Source: Candolleomyces eurysporus (taxonomy: Eukaryota; Basidiomycota; Agaricomycetes; Agaricales; Psathyrellaceae). Taken from it: a DNA stretch of 64,000 bases. How positions within the stretch are numbered: the stretch's first letter is position 1; each line of letters starts with the position of its first letter. Under the pieces are notes generated by a model. That model was not told the origin of the DNA. It did not search any database and saw only the letters and a list, made by a program, of their open reading frames with translations. The stretch covers positions 124,001-188,000 of the forward strand of contig JANBPK010000708.1 in assembly GCA_027579435.1 (NCBI GenBank). The letters are read 5' to 3'. Below, piece by piece: positions 57,280-64,000 of the stretch. The position numbers and the translations under genes were made by a program.

Positions 57280-57781
57280 ATGTTCGCCCGTCTTAGCGCT
57301 GTTACCATTGCTCTCGCATTGGCGATCCCCATGGTCGTTGCCACCCCTGCCCCATTGGTTAGCGCTGTCACATCCCCGCTCTTGCGCATTATAGCTGACA
57401 AGTTTTTATAGGTTTCTCGTACTGAATCTGCCTGCAACACCGGCTCCTTGCAATGCTGCCATGACACCGTCCAGGTAGTTTCGTAGGCTTCAACCCCACC
57501 AGCTCTCTAATTTATTGGTTTCATCAAGGCCGGGACTCCCACTGCCACCACCATTACGGGCTTGCTCGGTATCACTGGCTCGATTGGCAAACTCCTTGGT
57601 GTGAGCTGCACCCCGATCAACGTGGTCGGACTCGGTGGCACCACCTGCACGCAGCAGGCCGTTTGCTGCACTGGCAACAACTTCGTGAGTAGTCCACCCT
57701 CTCGCCGAGTCAACAAGCTCATCTCTCGCGCAGAATGGCGTCGTCGCTCTTGGGTGCACCCCTATTAACGTCGCCGTCTGA
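57280..57781 (+). CDS. Class I hydrophobin 2
   Basis: Signal peptide [27 protein letters not shown] short intron joins to [20 protein letters not shown]. The next exon is [40 protein letters not shown] and [12 protein letters not shown]. The last intron ends CGCAG and joins [15 protein letters not shown], stop 57779-57781. Cys spacing C-x6-CC, then C-x12-C-x5-CC-x12-C with a seven-residue tail matches class I and nearly equals hydrophobin 1 in the second half. The two lie 1 kb apart on the same strand, so they are a tandem pair, though the mature N-termini differ. Confidence 0.92.
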
Positions 57782-58732
57782 TCTCTCAAGCGCTCACTGC
57801 TAGCAGGCGATCGGTTGTATTCAGTTGACCCCTGCTGCTTGGTTGTCACCGGTACATTCGCTTTGTGGCTCTTAGATCATTTCGTCAGTTTCCTAGTCGC
57901 GAGCTTTCTACGTTGTGATGGTTTTCGAAAATTTCATGGCCTCGGCCACCTTGTGTTCAGTATCGACCAAAATTGTCTAACAGGAGGCGGTAGTCCTTGC
58001 GAATAGTGAGATGGTAAGCAACTGACGAGCATGATATCGATCCTATCTTTCCGAGCCCTCTCGCATTCTCCAAAATCAAGTGTAATACTAGATCGTTTGC
58101 CACGCCTTTTTTTTCGTGGGTTCCCTCTTGGCGAGGGTTGCTTTGAAAGTTCGGGAGCGTCTTTTTGGGGATCTCTTTCTTGAAGGTCAAGCTGCCACAT
58201 GTTCCCATTTCAATCTCCGATTGACACAAGGCGCCAAACACATACGCTCATCGCCCAACTTTGTGCGAAGTTCACCAGGTCCAGTTTGGGTGCCCTTATG
58301 ATGCGAGACAAACCCTCATCCAATGCTTTCCTACTCATATTTTGATCTAATCTCGGCTACACTCAAGCCAGAGTCCCGGGCATGGACAATCATTGACAAG
58401 CGCCCATTACCCGTCCTTATGGATTTATCCGCACTCAGGCGAGTCGTGAGTGTGTATGGTACAAGTACGATTCCAGTACAAGATTTTTGAACAGTTTCAT
58501 GACGAACTCAACTTGGTCTCGCACGTCTCCCAGTGAAGTAAGTCAAGGCATTTATTTCACGAGCGTAATTCAACGCCGGATTCAACGGTGCATATTTTCC
58601 CTCCACACACATTACCGGATACCAGGTATTACCGAATTATGTACCCTATATTTGAGCCAAGAAGTCATCTACTCGCAGAATGGGGCGTATAAAGAAACCA
58701 TTCAACCAGGGTTCATCCTAGTGTTTGGTTTA
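57782..58732. other. Intergenic, no recognised gene
   Basis: About 950 bases between hydrophobin 2 and the 3' end of family X copy B. No exon, repeat or RNA gene was recognised. Confidence 0.4.
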
Positions 58733-59715
58733 TTACATACACGCACACTCGGGAGCGTTTTCTGCACCGGCCGTTTGCTGCGTTCGCGAGGGACCTCCAT
58801 TGCCAGTGTGATGATTGTTTGTTCTTCGATTCCCAAGCCCCCTCTTGGGTGTAGGCGGAGGCGGAGGAACGAGAACACGAATCGATTCAATGTCTGCTGC
58901 AAAGGTGTGCCGCTTCTGGATGACCCAATGTTTGAGGTGGAACGTCAACAGGACGGTAGCATCTTGAAGTTCGGCCGCATACTGCGCCGGCGGAATGGCC
59001 TGGCCCGCGATGTTATAGGCTGGGATGGGTACTGCGATGTGGGTATGTTTGATCTTCTCTAGCTCCGCTACTGCCTGTGGGCCCACTGGCCATGTTTCAA
59101 TGATGCCGCCATCATCATCATTGTCCTCCATTTTCTGCTTCTGGATTAGCTCTGTTGTTAGGCGGGCAGATGGGAGCATGGCTTACCACGAAGACTCGGT
59201 GGCCGACCTTGAAGCCATATCCTTCGGGCTTTCTCGAATCAATTACGCCGACGGACTGCTGCACTGCAGTGTCCAAGTCTCCATCCGACATACAGCCCTT
59301 GATCGAGTCAACTAGATGGTTATAGCCGACCCTAAAATCACTGCTAAGGTCCGGTGAAGCAGCGAGTGGCCTCGCAATCGCCGAAAGTCTGATGTTGGAA
59401 AAACGGATATTTGAGTTCGGAGTCCAGTCACCGTCGGGATTCAGATGGAATCCACGCCTGTCGAATTGGACAATGGCAGTGATATTGGCAGGGANGGGGG
59501 GCGGACGGTGGGTCGCTCTTTGTGGGGTCCTGCGTGTACGCGAGGAGCTTCTGTTCGTATTTCAGGATGTCGTCTTTCCTGGTCAAGAATTCGCAATCTC
59601 GCGTCTTGAACCAATCCACGAGATCTTGGAAGTCCTGGCAGGCGATGTAGACACTACGAGGGTCGGTGCGCAGTGCATTTCTGCACTCCTGAAAGTCTGG
59701 TCGTCTTGTGTTCAT
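58733..59715 (-). CDS. Family X protein, copy B (unknown function)
   Basis: Nearest relative of copy A, on the other strand. The start at 59715 (MNTRRPDFQECRNALRTDPR) is chosen because it aligns with copy A; upstream in-frame ATGs exist. It reads VYIACQDFQDLVDWFKTRDC, then a C-run with one N (plus-strand 59491-59502) where the frame changes. After that come PANITAIVQFDRRGF-like and GVIDSRKPEGYGFKVGHRVF, an intron, and ETWPVGPQAVAELEKIKHTH, IAVPIPAYNIAGQAIPPAQY, LTFHLKHWVIQKRHTFAADI. The tail is Pro/Arg-rich, ending APECACM at 58733. The N suggests a miscounted homopolymer, so I treat the gene as intact. Confidence 0.6.
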
Positions 59716-59771
59716 TGGTATTGGGTATAGGGGCGGTTCGAGATTGGGATCAACAGACATGGGCTGCCGAA

Positions 59772-59778
59772 ATTTATA
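59772..59778 (-). promoter_or_regulatory. TATA box (TATAAAT) of family X copy B
   Basis: On the minus strand TATAAAT sits 57 bases before the ATG at 59715. It is the same heptamer at a similar distance as in copy A. Confidence 0.5.
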
Positions 59779-60302
59779 GGCCAGGGTTCCCCTACTGTTA
59801 TTACCGGACCTCAATGCAGCTAATTGTGATGTCTTTGTAGAGAGTAAGCAAGATCCAGGCCCAGATTGTGGTGACTCATCGTCGACTGAAAGTGACCGTC
59901 GCAGACAGTCACATTACGACATTAGCGAGTGATAGGCGCCCATCGCAAGTAATATTGACAAGTTCCGGCATCGAATCCCAGATTCAATGGAACGAAGAGT
60001 TCCAAATGGAATATTCAACAGCAAGCTTCCATTTTTACCAGACAAGAATGAAGCAATACCTATCTGGTGTTGGACGAAGATGGACCAAAAATTTGAGTCG
60101 GTGGAAGAGGAAGGATCTCCATTCGCAAAAACTCGTAAATGGGTATATGGTAGGCGTTGAGCGATTCGAGGGGAAATGGAGTCCGAGATAGCCCGCTGTG
60201 TCCGCTAGTCCTTTGCAGGACATCTTCCATCCAAACAACCTCTTGCCGGACCGCAGTTTGGGAACACAGACTGCTCTATGGTGTCGGTCTATAGCTCCGG
60301 TT
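59779..60302. other. Spacer between family X copies B and C
   Basis: About 520 bases. The long minus-strand open frame at 60035-60619 runs across it, but it is a different frame over copy C and shows no family similarity here. No other feature was recognised. Confidence 0.4.
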
Positions 60303-61185
60303 TCACCTTCCTTTCTTTGCCGGGGTTGGAGGAATGGGGTTGTAGTCATCGTCGGAATCGTCAACACTTGCCCGGCGTTTCCGTTGAAGACTGGATGCGT
60401 ACGATGGAGGGGGAACAAGGACTTCAGTATCCTCGACGTATACGGCGAAGTAGTCTTTTTCCCGAATGCACCAGTGCGTAAGACGAAACTCGAAGCTTGC
60501 TCTCGTATTCGACTGGAAGAATTCGACGAACGGCGTTGTCGCGATCTGGAATAGGCTAGGCGACATGAGTCAATTAGAGTCTCATAAGTTGCTCTTGTGC
60601 ATTTGGGTGGGCGGGCCAATTCTCGATTCTAAACTCCGGGTCTTGTTCTTTTTCATTCGCATTCCCCTTCGAGGTCGAAGCTGTAAAGATTTCAAAGCCA
60701 GGTTTACAAAAAATATGTTTGAGCCTACCTCAAAGAGTTGATGTCGAATGTGGAAGCCCCAACTGCCCCACCCACTCCAGTTGATGGTTCCTTTAGATTG
60801 TAGGCACTTCTGCAAGTTGTTTGGAAAGTATGCTTTGAATAGTTTTTTGGATTGTTCCGACCAGTTTCGAAGTCCCTAGCAAGAATGCTAGGATCTTCAG
60901 CCATGGCTGAGGCCTTCGCTTCTCCCAACTTCTGGAGGTCGGTTCGAAAAACGAGCCTCTTCAGGTTCCCAACGAGCGCACGCTGTCATGAAGTAGCCTC
61001 GATTGCTGAGACGTATAATAGCGCTCGGAACTGCGGGAGGAGGCGAGTCGGAGAATTGGTCCTCCGCATCCTTGCGAGCGACCAGGTGATGGCAGCTGGG
61101 TCTTCAGCCTATTTGAAGCGCTTCAGTTGGCATCGGCAAGGTAGCCACAGTCTTTGCGGATAGCCTTAAAATGTTGCTCGTCCAT
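60303..61185 (-). pseudogene. Family X, copy C (decayed 5' half, 3' half still open)
   Basis: The 5' end reads MDEQHFKAIRKDCGYLADAN, like copy A2, then meets a stop. Further pieces in other frames are AIIRLSNRGYFMTACARWEP and MAEDPSILARDFETGR, which match AIVCLSEEHFITACSDWNPD and MAEDPGATPLAGDFEAG of A2. The core GVID...GHRVF segment was not found. The last part is open: SFEFRLTHWCIREKDYFAVY, VEDTEVLVPPP, and an acidic/basic tail ending IPPTPAKKGR at 60303. Multiple stops and lost segments indicate a pseudogene, although a shortened 3' product cannot be excluded. Confidence 0.55.
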
Positions 61186-61619
61186 GGTGATTGGAGGCAA
61201 TGAAGAGTTGGAATCCAAGTTCGGGATATGGCGGATGTTTTGGACGATCGAGCAATGACTTTCACATGGATGGCGTACGCCTGCATATGGCTTTAAATTA
61301 ATGTGGCTTTCAGCCGCCCCTTAGCTGGCTGATAAACGCTAAACGCCAGCATCCACCGTAACATTGCCGTGTCTTCCGTTCTTGTTCCTGAACCAATGCC
61401 TTGCGCATACCTATTAGATAGAGGTCATGTTCTCGTCAACGAATCGTCTGCGAAAGGTTACCTATTGGCAGGTGCGTTTCAGTGTCGCCATTTTCATCTC
61501 CTGGTCTTCTTCCATATGTCATGGACTTAATTGTCGTCCACTTGTCAGCGTCTCATATTCGGACTGGGATGTGGAACAAATCTTATTATTTCAATTTCTA
61601 GCAAGCACGTACACTATGG

Positions 61620-62809
61620 CTACTTTGGTGACCACATTGTTTCCAATGTGCTCTGCTTGTACTTCTCTTTCTTTGGGCTCTCCTCGGGTTTATCCTTCGC
61701 CGGTGTCTTCTTCGTGCTGGTTGCCTTAGTCTTCTTGGGCGTGCTAGGCACTGCCTGAGGATTCTGCTGGGAAGTGCTAGCACCGGCATTTGTGCGATTT
61801 GAAGCCGCTTGGCGCTTGGGGGGCCGAGGCAGGTCGTCCTCATCGGAAAAGTCGTCTGTCAGGGGAATACCCTTCCGTTTGATGGGACTAGCAACACCGC
61901 TTGGCGGTAGATTGGGACGAACAAGAATCTTCATCCTCCTTATGTCTGCCGTGAAGGTGTGCCTACCATCAATGAACCAGTGATTGAGGTGGAATTCCAG
62001 GCGCACGACGGCCCCTCGAAGGTCATCCCGATAGCGGTATGGAGGAATCAAGTTCTTCTCTGGGTCTGGGTAGTAAGCGGGTATTGGATGTGCGATATGG
62101 GTTTTCTTGATCTTGTCGAGTTCGGCTCGAGCCTCAGGTCCGACTGGCCAGTTCTCGATGCTAAAACTTGCTCCATGATCCTGGAAGTTCTCGAGGCTCT
62201 CGGCGCTTCGTCTCTAGAGTTGGCTCAGTACTCAGACACACGACATGGATCGAGAAGACATTTACCTCGAAAACACGATGGCCTATCTTGAATCCATGTG
62301 CTGGATTGGGTTCTGATTTTGTGGTCCAGTCAATCACCCCAACGGAGTCGGTCAACTTCGCCCCGTCACCGGCCCCAAACTGGTACCACCGTCTCAACAA
62401 CTCAACGACATTATTCCAAATCTTGGGATAGTCTCCCTTCAACTCGGGGATGTCAGGATCTTCAGTGAACGCAGAGGGTCTGATGTCTGCGAAGCGCGGA
62501 TGATCTGGAGACGCGTTGGGTGTCCAGCCACTGCATGCTTGCATGAAGAAATCGTGTTTATGGGTGAGGCGGACAATGCCAGCCAGGCGCGCAGGCGGAN
62601 GGGGGACTGGGTTTATCGTCTTCATTTGAAGGAGTGCCTTCCTTCTTCAAGCTATCACGGTATTTGTCTGCTTCATCCTTTGTAACAATGCGGTCGAAGT
62701 CTTGCATTGGGAACCATTCAAGCCGCTCCGGGGCGTTATCGTCAGCGAGATAAATAGACTTGTCGCGTAGCTGTTTACGAAGGTATTGGAAATCGATGTT
62801 TGCACTCAT
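61620..62809 (-). CDS. Family X protein, copy D, with long charged tail and PIP-like end
   Basis: Best-preserved member. The start at 62809 gives MSANIDFQYLRKQLRDKSIY, then LEWFPMQDFDRIVTKDEADK. The polyPro frame break again has an N (plus-strand 62600). It goes on PPPARLAGIVRLTHKHDFFM, QACSGWTPNASPDHPRFADI, DSVGVIDWTTK, GFKIGHRVFEV, intron, ENWPVGPEARAELDKIKKTH, IAHPIPAYYPDPEKNLIPPY and RLEFHLNHWFIDGRHTFTAD. The C-terminal 80 residues are rich in Lys/Ser/Pro with PIKRKG and PPKRQ clusters (likely nuclear signal). They end KYKQSTLETMWSPK; QSTLETMW resembles a PCNA-interacting peptide. Function unknown. Confidence 0.6.
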
Positions 62810-63145
62810 ACTATCATCGATCAGAGGTTCGTAACTACTTATCAGAGGTTCGTAAACGCATGCTCCTTCAACCCTAAAGTAGGTGTTAATAGGTGACATT
62901 TACAAACCTCTGATTGATGATCGTAGCAGCGGGAAAGGACGGGTAAGAGCGGCTACGACAGGGCCTCTCCGATTTTCAACGAAGAGGAGTCTGTATTATT
63001 ACCCAACTTTTAGTTAAGGATTCTCAGCCCTGGTGACTAGGAGTGGCGGATTGGAGTCAGGAAGCTTGTTTGACAGATAGGAGGCAGGGTCAGGCAGCCT
63101 AGCAGATTTCGACTTGTCTAAATACGTCACTGTGGACCTTGGACA
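62810..63145. other. Intergenic, upstream of family X copy D
   Basis: About 330 bases. It includes a short duplicated phrase (ATCAGAGGTTCGTAA, twice near 62818-62852). No exon was recognised. Confidence 0.4.
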
Positions 63146-63416
63146 TGGTGAAAGTCACCTTGTTTTTCACCCTGCAACCTAGTTAAATTGAGTGGGTAAC
63201 CTGGTGAATGTTACTAGGTAATTACCGGATTCACCCTGAAACTGGGTTAAATTTCACCATGCGACCCTGGTGAATTTCATACCGTTTTTGACCCTTTTCA
63301 CCGGGTCAGGGGGGTGAAATTCACCATGCCTGTTCACCCGTTTCCTTGGTTAATTTAGCTCACTAGGTGTAGGGGTGAAATCAACCCAATGGCAAGGTGA
63401 ACTACCACCTAGTTCG
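63146..63416. repeat. Dense TTCACC/GGTGAA hexamer patch
   Basis: Within about 256 bases GGTGAA occurs six times (first at 63146, last at 63396) and its complement TTCACC six times, with ACCTGGTTAA-like words between. Spacing is irregular, so it is not a simple tandem repeat. Opposed copies could pair as short hairpins. No coding frame crosses it. Confidence 0.6.
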
Positions 63417-64000
63417 CTCAGGGACTATTCCATGACAGGTTGAATTGAGGAAAGGGATATATATATTGCACCATGACTAGCCTACTACAACAGTCTATCT
63501 AAATACAAACACAAATCGGGGAATGGTGAGGGCCTCGCGAGGTTGTAGCGTCATGGTACTGTGATCGGGGGGCAATGATATATATATGGCGACGTCGAAG
63601 GCCAGCTGCAGGGAGGGTGTTCAATAACAAGAATAAGGGAGGATATATGTAACTCACCCTACCCTCAGCCCAAGCCTAGATCTAAAGCGCTGCCACAAAT
63701 TACCGTCACCTGTGGCTTTGAGAATGTAAGTGTAAGACATGGGGGTGAACGGCGCTGGGGACTTACCTGGATCAATACAAGAGTTCGTCTGTGATGTTCT
63801 GGATGAAAGAAATATAAATAAGAGATCTGGTTGGGAAACAAAAGAATGATGCTCATACCATGGAACCGCAGAGGGAGGTGGGACACGTCCGAGCTCGTCA
63901 ATGTTGAAGAGTGCACAGGTTGGCACTTCAGAGGTAAAGAGCACGCATTAAGCTATATGCGCTCTGTACTGTACACTGTACAGCTAAAGCCTCAGGCCTC
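63417..64000. other. Right edge, no confident gene
   Basis: About 580 bases with short TATATATA runs at about 63460 and 63577. A minus-strand open frame at 63654-63944 starts MLFTSEVPTCALFNIDELGR but has no recognised domain; it could be one exon of a gene beyond the edge. Confidence 0.3.

Noticed and set aside
60035..60619. 194-residue minus-strand open frame
   Set aside because: It overlaps family X copy C in another frame and has no similarity to the family or to any domain I know.
1..64000. CRISPR arrays, bacterial operons, ribosome binding sites or phage modules
   Set aside because: Spliced genes and eukaryotic core genes throughout show nuclear fungal DNA. No regularly spaced repeats of the CRISPR type are seen.

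Overview
This window is nuclear DNA from a filamentous basidiomycete, almost certainly an Agaricomycete. Genes are cut by many short (about 50-80 nt) GT-AG introns, are packed on both strands, and include class I hydrophobins, a glyoxal-oxidase-type copper radical oxidase, a GPI-anchored cupredoxin-like protein and F-box/Cys-rich tandem families typical of that class. Single N bases are scattered at 9-17.5 kb and 39-48 kb, often beside homopolymers. Several reading-frame breaks coincide with them and are more likely base-calling errors than mutations.

Layout. 1-8.9 kb: tandem array of large F-box/Cys-rich paralogues (three full genes plus the tail of a fourth at the left edge). 9.0-19.2 kb: housekeeping block with a Dal5-like MFS transporter (-), CLP1 (+), mitochondrial ribosomal protein mS38/COX24 (+), an unrecognised fungal protein with a Gln tract (-) and the SUMO E2 UBC9 (-). 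20.3-22.1 kb: one gene and one broken copy of an unrecognised family, here called family X. 22.4-28.1 kb: glyoxal oxidase (-), RCL1 (+) and a Gly-rich GPI-type protein (-). 28.2-35.9 kb: gene-poor, repeat-rich island with a segmental duplication, an inverted repeat, a protein built on a repeated HNGPIFGN motif, and a coiled-coil-type gene whose dead copy lies 4.5 kb away. 36.1-44.7 kb: two adjacent G-protein gamma subunit genes, a mitochondrial-type thioredoxin (-), a cupredoxin-like protein (+), PNO1 (-) and a DUF6593-like gene (-). 45.3-54.9 kb: an unusual protein kinase with acidic/SAP-like N-terminal regions (+), a DUF3835/URI-like gene (-) and CTF18 (+). 55.7-57.8 kb: two class I hydrophobins (+). 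58.7-62.8 kb: three more family X copies, all on the minus strand. 63.1-63.4 kb: a dense TTCACC/GGTGAA repeat patch.

Connections. CLP1 (RNA 3' end formation), RCL1 and PNO1 (small-subunit rRNA maturation), mS38 (mitoribosome), UBC9 (sumoylation) and CTF18 (replication/cohesion clamp loader) are conserved core genes that anchor the region. The accessory content lies in the F-box array, the family X clusters at about 21 and 61 kb in opposite orientation, and the island between 28 and 35 kb. The most striking observation is in the kinase: the usual beta-3 ATP-binding lysine is replaced by alanine, while a lysine sits in the glycine-rich loop where WNK kinases carry theirs.
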